This document shows, piece by piece, positions 33,971 to 43,729 of a stretch of DNA of 64,000 nucleotides (the first letter of the stretch is position 1; each line of letters starts with the position of its first letter). Position numbers and translations under genes: made by a program. The notes under the pieces were generated by a model. It had not been told where the DNA came from. It did not search any database and was given only the letters and a program-made list of their open reading frames with translations. This stretch comes from DASSUW01 sp963835525 (GTDB lineage: Bacteria > Actinomycetota > Thermoleophilia > Solirubrobacterales > Solirubrobacteraceae), in contig CAWIFM010000003.1 in assembly GCA_963835525.1 (NCBI GenBank), forward strand, positions 558,001-622,000, given 5' to 3'.

Positions 33971-34611
33971 GGCCGTTCGCCGGCGGCCATCAGCCCGAGG
34001 CTGAGCCGCTCGACGACCGGCTCGAGCTCGCGGATGTCGCCGGGCACGCCCGTGCGGATCTGGCGCGAGGCGAGCTCGACGACGGCGCCGACGATGGCGA
34101 ACGCGTCGTCCGGGGAGCTGAACCGCGGCGTGGCGCCGCGCCCGGCGTCCTGCTCGTTGAGCTCCACGAGGTACTGGGCGACCGCCTCGAGCGCGCGGTC
34201 GCGGCGCTCCATGGCGCGCGGGCCGGCGCCGACGATCTCCACCAGCAGCGTCTGCGACTCGTCCGGGTAGTGCGCGAGCGTCTCGAGGAAGGCGCCGAGC
34301 GTGGTGCGGACGCGGGCCTCCGGGTTGGCCGCCGTGTTGCGCGCCGCGGCGTCGCGCATCGCCTCGAGGACGATGTCGGTCGCCGTGTCGAACAGGGCGA
34401 CGATGCAGTCCTCCTTGTTGCCGAAGTGCTCGTAGAACGTGGCCTTCGACATGCCGGCCTCGCGCGCGATCGCCTCCGCCGTCGCCTCGGCGTAGCCGAC
34501 GCGGGCGAAGACCGCGGCCGCCGCCGCGAACAGGCGGCCGCGCTGGCGGGTCTGACGGACCTCCAGCGGCGGGGCATGGCGCCCCCTCGGGACCGTGGCA
34601 CGTTCCTGCAC
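33967..34611 (-). CDS. TetR-family transcription regulator
   Basis: 214 residues from GTG 34611. The HTH is RLFAAAAAVFARVGYAEATAEAIAREAGMSKATFYEHFGNKEDCIVALFD. The C-terminal ligand domain is unassigned. It heads the TetR-UDG-MFS unit and is divergent from a lipoprotein gene. The -10 TACCAT (34619-34624) is 7 bases before the GTG. Confidence 0.92.
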   Translation of the reverse strand: MQERATVPRGRHAPPLEVRQTRQRGRLFAAAAAVFARVGYAEATAEAIAREAGMSKATFYEHFGNKEDCIVALFDTATDIVLEAMRDAAARNTAANPEARVRTTLGAFLETLAHYPDESQTLLVEIVGAGPRAMERRDRALEAVAQYLVELNEQDAGRGATPRFSSPDDAFAIVGAVVELASRQIRTGVPGDIRELEPVVERLSLGLMAAGERP

Positions 34612-34650
34612 CGCTGCGATGGTAACCGGGCACTAGGATCACAGCCCCCG

Positions 34651-35067
34651 ATGAAGCCCCTCCTTGCGATCCTCGGAGTGCTCGTCCTGGCCGGCTGCGG
34701 CGCCGCCCAGGAGGAGTCGTCGTCGGTCGAGCAGTTCAAGAGCGGCGACCAGCGCGCGGTCGCGCAGAAGATCGAGGATCTGCAGCAGGCCGGCAGCCGG
34801 CGCGATCCGGAGAAGATCTGCAGCGAGATCCTCGCCAAGTCGCTCGTCCAGGAGCTCGAGGCGGCGGGCGCGAGCTGCACGGACGAGATGAAGAAGGCGA
34901 TCGAGGACGCCGACGACTACGAGCTCGACGTCCGCGAGGTGACCGTCTCGGGCTCGACCGCGACCGCGACCGTGAAGCGCGGCGACGACGGACCCACCGG
35001 GACGATGGAGTTCACGCGCGAGGGCGGCGACTGGCGCGCGACATCGCTCAGCTCCGGGCCGTCTTAG
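34651..35067 (+). CDS. Small lipoprotein
   Basis: 138 residues. The lipobox LVLAGC places the lipidated Cys at 16. The mature part is acidic, with a conserved-looking block DLQQAGSRRDPEKICSEILAKSLVQELEAAGASCTDEMKKAIEDADDYEL and a beta-rich end VTVSGSTATATVKRGDDG, like the NTF2-like lipoproteins of Actinobacteria. The -10 TAGGAT (34634-34639) ends 11 bases before the ATG. The 3' end overlaps the convergent RDD gene by 20 bp. Confidence 0.8.
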   Translation: MKPLLAILGVLVLAGCGAAQEESSSVEQFKSGDQRAVAQKIEDLQQAGSRRDPEKICSEILAKSLVQELEAAGASCTDEMKKAIEDADDYELDVREVTVSGSTATATVKRGDDGPTGTMEFTREGGDWRATSLSSGPS

Positions 35068-35800
35068 TCGCCACCAGCAGCTCGAGGAACGGCTCGTCGC
35101 CGAGGTTCGGCGGCGCGCCGCCGACGCGCGGTCGCAGGCGGGAGGCCAGCTCCGCGGCGATCTGGAGGCGGTACTCGCCCTGGAGCGCGGGGCGGCGCTC
35201 GAGGAACGCGCGCACGGCGGCGACGTCGTCCTGCGACACCGCGGTCACGTCCCAGGTGGCGGCCGGGCCGGGGTCGACGTCGAGCGCCTCGTTCACGCGC
35301 GGGCGGTCACCGTGGCGGGTGCGGACGACGTGGCTGCCCGCCGCGAGGTCGCCGATCCGCTGGTTCTTCGGCGCGATGAAGATGACCGTCATCCCGACCG
35401 CGTAGAAGCCGGGCAGGATGTCGATGATCCGCAGGATGTTGCGCACGGAGCTGCGCGCGAGCGTGATCGGCCGCCCGCCGGAGCGCACGACGCGCAGGCC
35501 CGTCCAGCGCTTGCCGGGCGTGCGGCCGCCGCCGAGGACCTCGAACAGCACGTCGTAGAAGAAGATCAGCGCGAACATCGCCGAGGTGAAGAGCGCGGCG
35601 CCCGCGTCGCCCGCCGGCCGCGTGATCAGGGCCAGCGAGATGATCACGGCGAGCTGGATCGTGAAGTCGATCCCGCCCGCGATGAAGCGCGACCCGATGT
35701 TGGCCAGCGTCAGCTCGACCTCGACGCCCTCGGGCGTCGCGATCGCGAGCCGGTCCTCGTACGAGACAGGAGTGGCGCGGCGGACATCGTCGGTGCTCAT
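35048..35800 (-). CDS. RDD-family membrane protein
   Basis: 250 residues. The RDD domain (about 25-170) starts LANIGSRFIAGGIDFTIQLAVII with the Arg and Asp for which it is named, has a second helix and GGGRTPGKRWTGLRVVRSGG, and ends FIAPKNQRIGDLAAGSHVVRT. A soluble tail follows. RDD proteins may move ions or small molecules. It is next to the SpoIIM and MoxR genes, a recurrent actinobacterial arrangement. The ribosome site GGAGG precedes the ATG. Confidence 0.9.
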   Translation of the reverse strand: MSTDDVRRATPVSYEDRLAIATPEGVEVELTLANIGSRFIAGGIDFTIQLAVIISLALITRPAGDAGAALFTSAMFALIFFYDVLFEVLGGGRTPGKRWTGLRVVRSGGRPITLARSSVRNILRIIDILPGFYAVGMTVIFIAPKNQRIGDLAAGSHVVRTRHGDRPRVNEALDVDPGPAATWDVTAVSQDDVAAVRAFLERRPALQGEYRLQIAAELASRLRPRVGGAPPNLGDEPFLELLVATKTARS

Positions 35801-35814
35801 ACTGCCTCCTGGCG

Positions 35815-36780
35815 ATGGACGCCGATCGCTTCACGCGGGAGCGCAAAGCGGGCTGGGACGAGCTCGCCGCGCTCGTGCGCGAGGCGGGCCCGAGGCCCCA
35901 GCGGCTGGGCGCGGAGCAGCTGCTGCAGCTCGGCCGGCGCTACCGAGCGGCCGCCGCCGACCTCGCCCTCGCGCGCCGGCTGTTCCCGGGCCACCCGATC
36001 ACGCGGCTGCTCGAGCGGCTCGTCACCGAGGCGCGGCAGAGCGTCTACGCGACGGAGCCGCGGCGCCGCTCCCTGCGCGGCTTCCTCGCCACGGGCTACT
36101 GGCAGCGCATCCTCGAGCGCCCGCTGATGCTGGGCCTCGCGCTCGCGCTGCTGTTCGTGCCGATGGCGCTGGCCATCGTCTGGGCGGTCGACGATCCCGC
36201 GGCGGCCATCGGCATCGTCCCCGCCGACTTCCAGGGCGCGACCGAGCCGGGATCCCACACCGGCGAGCCCGCGACCGATGAGGCGGCCGCGGCCTCCAGC
36301 GCGCTCTACACGAACAACATCCAGGTCATGTTCCTGGAGGTCGCGGGCGGCGTGCTGCTCGGCCTGGGCACCGCGGCGGTCACCGTCTTCAACGGCGGGC
36401 TGATCGGCGCGATCTTCGGGCTGACGATCGAGAACGGGGCGTTCGACGAGCTGCTGCGCTTCGTGCTCCCTCATGGCCTGCTCGAGCTGACCTGCATCGT
36501 GGTCAGCTGCATGGCCGGCCTGCGGATGGGCTGGGCGATCGTGGACCCGGGGCCGCTCACGCGCGGCGCCTCGTTCCGGCGCGAGGCACGCACGGCGATC
36601 GAGATCGTGCTCGGGACGATGCCGTGGCTCGTGCTCGCGGGCCTGATCGAGGGCTTCGTGAGCCCGCGCCAGCTGCCGCTGGCCGCCGCCCTGGCGGTCG
36701 GCCTGATCGCCGCGGGCGCGTACTGGGCGCTGCTCGTCCGGCGCGGTCATGCGCGGCCTCTCGACTTGGCCCGCAGGTAG
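35815..36780 (+). CDS. SpoIIM / DUF95-family membrane protein
   Basis: 321 residues. A cytoplasmic N-terminal helical part (1-90; DADRFTRERKAGWDELAALVREAG) leads to about six transmembrane helices. FLATGYWQRILERPLMLGLALALLFVPM and the conserved NNIQVMFLEVAGGVLLGLGTAAVTVFNGGLIG identify the stage II sporulation M-like family. In non-sporulating Actinobacteria its role is unknown; it co-occurs with the RDD and MoxR genes. It diverges from RDD and its 3' end overlaps DUF58 by 34 bp. Confidence 0.9.
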   Translation: MDADRFTRERKAGWDELAALVREAGPRPQRLGAEQLLQLGRRYRAAAADLALARRLFPGHPITRLLERLVTEARQSVYATEPRRRSLRGFLATGYWQRILERPLMLGLALALLFVPMALAIVWAVDDPAAAIGIVPADFQGATEPGSHTGEPATDEAAAASSALYTNNIQVMFLEVAGGVLLGLGTAAVTVFNGGLIGAIFGLTIENGAFDELLRFVLPHGLLELTCIVVSCMAGLRMGWAIVDPGPLTRGASFRREARTAIEIVLGTMPWLVLAGLIEGFVSPRQLPLAAALAVGLIAAGAYWALLVRRGHARPLDLARR

Positions 36781-37981
36781 GCGGCGACGCACGCCGCCGA
36801 CAGGCTCTCGGCCGGCGCCTCGACGACCTGCGCGCCCGCGCGCCGCAGCATGTGCGCGACGCGCGTGCGGGCGCCGAGTACATCGAGCGCGACGGCCTGC
36901 GCGCCGAGCGCGTGGAGGTCGTCCGGCGGCGTGGCGAGGATCTGGTCGAGGTCGGGGTCACGCACGCTCGCGACCGTCACCGCGTGGCGGCGGCTGAGGA
37001 CGGGAACGGCGTCGACCAGCGGCCGCGCCGCGGTCTCCTCCAGCAGATCGCAGAAGATCAGCATCAGCGAGCGCTTGGCGCCCTCGACGCTGCGGAAGGC
37101 GAGCTCGTAGTCGGACTCGTCGCGGCGCGGCTCGAGGTCGAGCAGCGCGCGCACCACCGCGTGCCCGCCCGCCCGCCGCGGCGCGAGCTGCCGCCGCACC
37201 TGGCGGTCGAAGGCCAGCGTGCCCGCGCGGTCGCCCAGCACGTCGGCCACCAGCGCGACGGCGACCGCGGCGTCGACGGCCACGTCGAGCCGCGTGCGGT
37301 CCTGCAGCGGGGAGGCCATCAGCCGGCCGGCGTCGATCAGGAGCATCACCTCTCGGTCCTGCTCTACCCGGTACTGGTTGCTCATCGGGCGCTGCAGGCG
37401 TTCGGTGGCGCGCCAGTTGACCTGACGGATGTCGTCGTCGGGCTCGTAGTCGCGGACCGACTCGAACTCGGTGCCGAGGCCCAGCGGCCCGCGCGTGAGC
37501 CGGCCGGCGGAGCGGAAGCGGCCCTGGCGGACGGCCAGCGCGAGCCGGCGCGCGGCCGGCACGTCGGGGTAGACCGTGACCTCGTGCTCGCCCGCCCCCT
37601 TGTGGCGCCAGCGGCCGAGGCCGAGCGGTCCCTCGCTGCGCAGCGCCACCGGCTGCAGCGTGTGGCGGCCGCGCCGCAGCGGCGTGACCGTCGCCTCCAG
37701 CCGGCCGACGGCCTCGCGCGGCTCGATGGCGAGCGCGGGCGGCGCCGGCTGGCGCATGCGCACGCGCTCGGCCTTCGTCTCCACGCTCAGCGGCGTGGGC
37801 ACGCCGCGCGCGAGGTGCGAGCGGACGCTGCGCACGACCTCGGGCCGGCGGCGCACGCTGAGCGCGTCGGCCAGCACTGCCCCGGCCAGCAGCAGCGCCG
37901 CGAAGCCGCCGATGGCCGGCGAGGTCAGCGCCGTGAGGACCGCGATCGCGGCCAGGACGGCGGCGGCCCGAGGCGCGACGC

Positions 37982-37985
<4 letters not shown>
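36747..37985 (-). CDS. DUF58 / vWA-like membrane-associated protein
   Basis: 412 residues. Two N-terminal hydrophobic segments (about 5-40) are followed by a beta-rich region. The DUF58 signature FESVRDYEPDDDIRQVNWRATERLQRPMSNQY then leads into a vWA-like fold with the MIDAS-type VMLLIDAGRLMAS. It is the expected partner of the upstream MoxR ATPase, in the way MoxR and CoxE/DUF58 proteins cooperate in assembling or activating metalloproteins and secreted enzymes. It overlaps the MoxR gene by 4 bp. Confidence 0.9.
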
Positions 37986-38903
<918 letters not shown>

Positions 38904-38911
<8 letters not shown>

Positions 38912-40025
38912 CCGATCGCTCCCTTCCGCCGCTCAGGTGGGCCAGCGCCCGCCCGGCGGCGATGCCGTCGTCGTCTGCGGCGCCGTCGACCAGCGCCCTC
39001 GCCTCTTCGTGGCCGAGCCCGGCCGCCCGCGCGGCCTTGACCCACGCCTCGTCGTTCGCGTCGCGCGCGAGCGCGGCGCGCCGGGCGAGCCGCTCCCGCG
39101 CCGCCGAGCGTACGGCCTCGTTCGCCGCTCTGCGGTCGCGGCTGCGGGCGAGCGTGGAGGCGAGCGCGTCCACGTATGCGCGCCGGGGCGGGAAGAGCGG
39201 CTCCTCGGGCGGCTCCGGCGGGCCCATGCGCGGCCAGCGGGCCGCGATCAGCACCAGGGCGCTGAGGGCGAGCAGGATCAGCGCCCAGCCGAAGCGGGCG
39301 GGTATCGCCGCGAGCCCGGTCGCCGTGCCGTAGCCGTGCACGGTCTCGACGAAGGTCACGGGGCCGGGACCGGCCAGGGCGAACGCCAGCGCGGCGTTGT
39401 CGGCCTCGCCGAGCAGCCGGTTCTGGAGCGGCGACGCGTCCGCGAGCAGGACGATCCGGCCTTCGCCGGCCTCCTGGACGAGCGCGATCGGGCCGTCCTC
39501 GCCGGCCGCCAGCGGCAGCGCGCCGCCGGCGCTCTCCCAAACGCCGGCCTCCGCGGTGCGAAGGCTCTGGGCGGCGCCGGTCTCGGGAGCGGGCACGAGG
39601 ACGCGCGCGCCCGGCTCGCCGCCGTCGTCCCAGCGCGGCGGTTCGCCGCCGGTGAGCCCGGCGAGCCACTCGCCCGGCTCGGCGCCGCCCGCGACGACGC
39701 GGCCGCCGCGCTCGGCGAACCGGCGCAGCGCCTGCGCCTGGCCGCGCGTGAAGCTGTCCGGGTCGAGCATCACCACCGTTCCCTCGGCCGGCAGCGTGGC
39801 GTCGGACGGCCGCTCGCGCAGCCGCCGGACCTCGGTGCCGGAGCGGTCGAGCAACTCGGCCCAGGCGGCCATGCCCTGCGGGGCGGTCGCGAACGAGGAC
39901 GAGGGCGGGCCGTCCGGGCTGGGGAGGAAGGCGTCGATCGCCACCGTGACGAGGTTGACCGCCACGACCACGGCGACCGCGCCGAACGCGAACCGGCCCT
40001 CGCGGCTGCGCGGCAGCAGCTTCAC
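38904..40025 (-). CDS. DUF4350-domain membrane protein
   Basis: 373 residues from GTG 40025 (GTGA overlap). One N-terminal helix (about 12-32) precedes an extracytoplasmic DUF4350 domain (about 45-250; FATAPQGMAAWAELLDRSGTEVRRLRERP, GGRVVAGGAEPGEWL). A second helix (about 258-280) precedes a cytoplasmic helical tail. The domain resembles GATase1-like glutamine-amidotransferase folds without catalysis. It is a regular member of MoxR-DUF58-DUF4129 clusters of unknown function. Confidence 0.85.
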
Positions 40026-40873
40026 GCGAGCACCTCCGCCCAGCCGCGGCGCGCGTGCTCGGCGTCCTCCTCCTCGGCAGGCCGGCCTCCGTAGGCGATC
40101 GCGTCGAAGCGGTCGCCCACCTCGCGGAAGGCCGGCGAGGGGACGGCGCGGGCGACCTCGCCGGTGGTCAGCGACGGCCGGTAGACGATCACCTGGCGGC
40201 GGTCGAGTCGAAGCAGGCCCGCGCGGAAGCGCAGGCGCACGGCGCGCTCCCAGTCGCCGTCGCGCTCGGCGCGCTCGGCCTCGCGCTCGAGCGCGCGCGG
40301 ATCGTCGGTGGCGGGCAGCGCCGCCCTGCGGGCCCGCTCGATGGCCAGCGCGCGGCGCCGGATCGTCGTGCCGGTGACCGTCATGGCGGCCAGCAGCACG
40401 CCCGCCGCCAGCATCATCCACAGCACGAGCGGGCCGCCGGGCACGCTCACGCCGCGGTCGTTGATCCAGTCGATCATGGGCTGGATCCGGTCTCCGACCC
40501 ACCCGAGCGGCCCGGCGAACGGCCGTGGGAAGTCGGCGCCGTGGTAGCGGCGCTGCTCGAGCACGCGCTGCGCCTCGCGGCGCGGCTCGGCGGCGGCCGC
40601 CGCCGAGCCCGCCGCCGTCACGCCTGCGGCGATCAGCCGCGCCCGCTGCTCGAGCTCGGCGCCGCGGGCGCCCTCCATCGCCTCGCGCACGGCGACCGGC
40701 CGCCCGTCGACGCGCTCGACGGCGAGCAGCTGCGCGCGCGCGGACTCGTCGTCCGCCGCGCGCTCGGCGAGGGCGGTCAGCTCGGCGCCGCTGACCGCCT
40801 CCTGGGCGGCGGCCGCCGACGGGGCCGCCAGCGCGAGCGCCGCGAGGAGCGTCGCGGCGAGGCGCCGTCTCAC
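40022..40873 (-). CDS. DUF4129-domain membrane protein
   Basis: 283 residues from GTG 40873. A signal-like N-terminus (LAATLLAALALAAPSAAAAQ), an extracytoplasmic helical region, one transmembrane helix at about 148-167 and the C-terminal DUF4129 domain (EREAERAERDGDWERAVRLRFRAGLLRLDRRQVI) are visible. DUF4129 is typically found with transglutaminase-like or MoxR operons. It is coupled at both ends by GTGA overlaps. Confidence 0.87.
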   Translation of the reverse strand: MRRRLAATLLAALALAAPSAAAAQEAVSGAELTALAERAADDESARAQLLAVERVDGRPVAVREAMEGARGAELEQRARLIAAGVTAAGSAAAAAEPRREAQRVLEQRRYHGADFPRPFAGPLGWVGDRIQPMIDWINDRGVSVPGGPLVLWMMLAAGVLLAAMTVTGTTIRRRALAIERARRAALPATDDPRALEREAERAERDGDWERAVRLRFRAGLLRLDRRQVIVYRPSLTTGEVARAVPSPAFREVGDRFDAIAYGGRPAEEEDAEHARRGWAEVLA

Positions 40874-41781
40874 GAGGAGGTGGCGGGCTCCTCCGGCGGG
40901 CGGAAGCCGCCGGTCGAGCTCGGCGGCGGCTGAGATTCGGGCCGCTCGGGCGAGCTCTCGAAGCGAGACGCGTCAGCGCCCACGCCCTGCGCCAGCAGCT
41001 GGAGGTCGAAGCCCTCGTTGCGCACGCGCAGGTCGTAGTACATGACGGTCACCACCGATGCCCACAGCGGATACGTGATGGCCGCGATCAGCAGTCCGAT
41101 CAGCGTGGTGAGGGCGGCGAACGCGATCTCGCTCATCGAGTCGGCGCCCAGCAGCACGGCGCCGAGCACGCCCCCGAGCGCGATCGTGATCACGAACAAC
41201 AGGAGGAAGACGACGATGAGCGTGCCGAACACGCGCCACCAGTTGTCCTTCGTCAGCTCCCACGACCGGCCGATCGCCTTGAACGGGCCGGCCTTCTCGC
41301 ACACCACCGCGGGGAAGGCCATCGACAGCTTCACCGCGATCCAGATGCCCGGGATGATCAGGGCGATGAAGGCCGGGATCAGGATGATGACCATCACGAT
41401 GTAGGCGACGATCAGCGGCAGGAACCGGCCGGCCGCGTAGCGCAGCGAGTCGCCCGCGCCGGCGCGCTCGCCGAGGTAGGCGGCGCTGATCGCCTTGAAG
41501 CAGGCCGCGACGGCCAGGGCGGCGGCGACGCTGCTGAGGAGCTGGTCGATCAGCCGGCCGGTCACCGCGGTGCCGGAGTTGTCGACCGGGGCGTTGACGT
41601 CGAAGGCGGTCGGGTCGGTCGACCCCACGATGATGGTGCCGAGGATGTAGAGGGGCACGATGGGCACGAGGATGCAGAGCACGAGCGTGCCGAACCGGTG
41701 CCGGAACAGCCTGAAGCCGGCGTCGAGAATCTCCCCGACCGACAGCGGGCGAAGCTGCGGGGTGTAGGACGGCGCGGACAA
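40870..41781 (-). CDS. GDPD-type membrane-domain protein, first gene of the MoxR operon
   Basis: 303 residues from TTG 41781, supported by a strong AGGAGG ribosome site 6-7 bases upstream. N-terminal LRPLSVGEILDAGFRLFRHRFGTLVLC is typical of actinobacterial proteins annotated as the membrane domain of glycerophosphoryl diester phosphodiesterase (DUF7544-like). About six transmembrane helices follow, including the ISAAYLGERAG and FKAIGRSWELTKDNWWRVFG blocks, and a Pro/Ser-rich tail. It has no phosphodiesterase domain. Confidence 0.83.
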   Translation of the reverse strand: MSAPSYTPQLRPLSVGEILDAGFRLFRHRFGTLVLCILVPIVPLYILGTIIVGSTDPTAFDVNAPVDNSGTAVTGRLIDQLLSSVAAALAVAACFKAISAAYLGERAGAGDSLRYAAGRFLPLIVAYIVMVIILIPAFIALIIPGIWIAVKLSMAFPAVVCEKAGPFKAIGRSWELTKDNWWRVFGTLIVVFLLLFVITIALGGVLGAVLLGADSMSEIAFAALTTLIGLLIAAITYPLWASVVTVMYYDLRVRNEGFDLQLLAQGVGADASRFESSPERPESQPPPSSTGGFRPPEEPATSS

Positions 41782-41879
41782 GGGTTCCCTCCTCTAGGGA
41801 CTGTGCGGGCGGCGGCTGCCTAATACCCTGTCGCGCCGCCGTCGAATCTGGCGCGCAGGAACTTACAGTGGTCGGCGCG

Positions 41880-42866
41880 TCAGCCCAGCGCCCGGCCGTA
41901 CTGCCGCTCGTAGTAGGCGCGGTAGTCGCCCGAGCGGATCGGCTCCCACCAGGCGCGGTTCTCGCGGTACCAGGCGACGGTGCGCTCGAGGCCCTCGGCG
42001 AAGCGCACCTGCGCCTCCCAGCCGAGGCCCTTGACCTTCTCGGAGCCGAGCGAGTAGCGCCGATCGTGCCCCGGGCGGTCGGTGACGTACTCGATCAGCG
42101 AGTCGTCGGCGCCGGTGTACTCGATGATCTTCTTGACGACCTCGAGGTTGGGCGCTTCGTCCGGCCCGCCGATGTTGTAGACCTCGCCCGGCGCGCCGCG
42201 CTCGAGCACCGTCCCGATCCCGCGCGCGAAGTCCTCGACGTAGATCCAGTTGCGCACCTGCATGCCGTCGCCGTAGACCGGCAGCTTGTCGCCGTGCAGG
42301 GCGTTGAGGACCATCAGCGGGATGAGCTTCTCGGGGTACTGGTACGGCCCGTAGTTGTTGGAGCCGCGGCAGATCAGCGCCTCGAGCCCGTACGTGTGGT
42401 GGTAGGAGGCCACCAGCAGGTCGGCGCCGGCCTTGGTGGCCGAGTAGGGCGAGGACGGCTGGAGCGGGGACTGCTCGGTGAAGGAGCCGGTCTCGATCGA
42501 GCCGTAGACCTCGTCGGTCGAGACCTGGACGTAGCGCAGGCCGCGCTCGCGGGCCGCCTCGAGCAGCACGTAGGTGCCGAGCGCGTGCGTGTTCACGAAC
42601 GCGTCGGGCTCGGTGATCGAGCGGTCGACGTGCGTCTCGGCCGCGAAGTTGACGACCGCATCGGCGTCCGCGATCGCCTCGGCGACCTTCTCGGTGTCCT
42701 CGATCCCGCCGACGATAAGGCGCACGTCGAGCCCTTCGAGGTTCTCGCGCCGGCCGGCGTAGGTGAGCTTGTCGAGCACCGTGATGTCGTCGCCGTGGGA
42801 GGCGAGGCGCTCGCGGACGAAGTTGGAGCCGATGAAGCCGGCTCCGCCGCAGACCAGCAGTCTCAT
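41880..42866 (-). CDS. rmlB: dTDP-glucose 4,6-dehydratase RmlB
   Basis: 328 residues. The NAD motif GGAGFIGSNFV is at 7-17, followed by DKLTYAGRRENL, FAAETHVDRSI, the catalytic STDEVYGS (T, D, E) and YSATK (Y, K). CRGSNNYGPYQYPEKLIPLM and GDGMQVRNWIYVEDF complete the RmlB pattern. It makes dTDP-4-keto-6-deoxyglucose for rhamnose. It overlaps rmlD by ATGA; rmlA lies about 8 kb away and no rmlC is in the window. Confidence 0.97.
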   Translation of the reverse strand: MRLLVCGGAGFIGSNFVRERLASHGDDITVLDKLTYAGRRENLEGLDVRLIVGGIEDTEKVAEAIADADAVVNFAAETHVDRSITEPDAFVNTHALGTYVLLEAARERGLRYVQVSTDEVYGSIETGSFTEQSPLQPSSPYSATKAGADLLVASYHHTYGLEALICRGSNNYGPYQYPEKLIPLMVLNALHGDKLPVYGDGMQVRNWIYVEDFARGIGTVLERGAPGEVYNIGGPDEAPNLEVVKKIIEYTGADDSLIEYVTDRPGHDRRYSLGSEKVKGLGWEAQVRFAEGLERTVAWYRENRAWWEPIRSGDYRAYYERQYGRALG

Positions 42867-43708
42867 GCAGTGACCTCCAGGCGGGCGAGATGGGCGCGCA
42901 GTCCCTCGCGCCATGGGGGCAGGACCGGCGCGTCGCCTCGCGTGGAGGCGAGCGCCGAGAAGGCGGGGCGGGGGGCGGGCCGGCCGGCGTCGGCGGTGCT
43001 CTGGCGGCGCACGTCGCAGCGCAGGCCGGTCTCCTCGAAGGTCGCCACGGCGAGGTCGAACCATGAGCAGCGGCCACTGCCGGCGACGTGCAGCACGCCG
43101 GTCATGCCCTGCTCGGCGACCGCGACGAGCGCGGGGGCGAGGTGGCCGGTGTAGGTCGGGCAGCCGATCTGGTCGTCGACCACCGCGAGCTCGTCGCGCT
43201 CGGCGCCGAGCCGGCGCATGGTGTCGACGAAGTTGCGGCCGTGCGGGCCGAACAGCCACGACGAGCGCACGATCGCGGCGCGCCCGGCGGCCCGGGCCAC
43301 GGCCTGCTCGCCGGCCAGCTTGGAGCGCCCGTAGGCCGAGCCCGGCCCGGTGGCCGCGTCCTCGGGGTAGGGCTCGCTCGCCGCTCCGTCGAAGACGTAG
43401 TCGGTCGAGACGTGTACCACCAGCGCGTCACCCGCCGCGGCGGCGAGGTTGGCCGCCCCGGCGCCGTTGACGGCGGTCGCGCTCGCCTCGTCGGCCTCGG
43501 CGCCGTCGACGTCGGTCCAGGCGGCGCAGTTGATCACCGCGTCCGGGCGCGCGTCGCGGACGGCGCTGCTCACGGCGTCGGCGTCGGTGATGTCGAGGTC
43601 GGCCCGGGCCAGGGCTGCGACCTCGTGGCCGGCGTCCCCTGCGGCCGCCACCACGTCGCGGCCGAGCATGCCCGCGGCCCCCGTTACCAAGAGGCGCATG
43701 GCGGACAT
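42863..43708 (-). CDS. rmlD: dTDP-4-dehydrorhamnose reductase RmlD
   Basis: 281 residues. GAAGMLGRDVVAAAG is the NADPH motif, then DLDITDADAV, NCAAWTDVDGAE, HVSTDYVFDG (T, D, Y), YGRSKLAGE (Y, K) and VRSSWLFGPHGRNFV. It reduces dTDP-4-keto-rhamnose to dTDP-L-rhamnose, a cell-wall precursor. It is upstream of and coupled to rmlB, and 21 bp from the PucR-type gene, so the three may be one transcript. Confidence 0.96.
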   Translation of the reverse strand: MSAMRLLVTGAAGMLGRDVVAAAGDAGHEVAALARADLDITDADAVSSAVRDARPDAVINCAAWTDVDGAEADEASATAVNGAGAANLAAAAGDALVVHVSTDYVFDGAASEPYPEDAATGPGSAYGRSKLAGEQAVARAAGRAAIVRSSWLFGPHGRNFVDTMRRLGAERDELAVVDDQIGCPTYTGHLAPALVAVAEQGMTGVLHVAGSGRCSWFDLAVATFEETGLRCDVRRQSTADAGRPAPRPAFSALASTRGDAPVLPPWREGLRAHLARLEVTA

Positions 43709-43729
43709 GAATAGCGCACGGCGGGCGGC

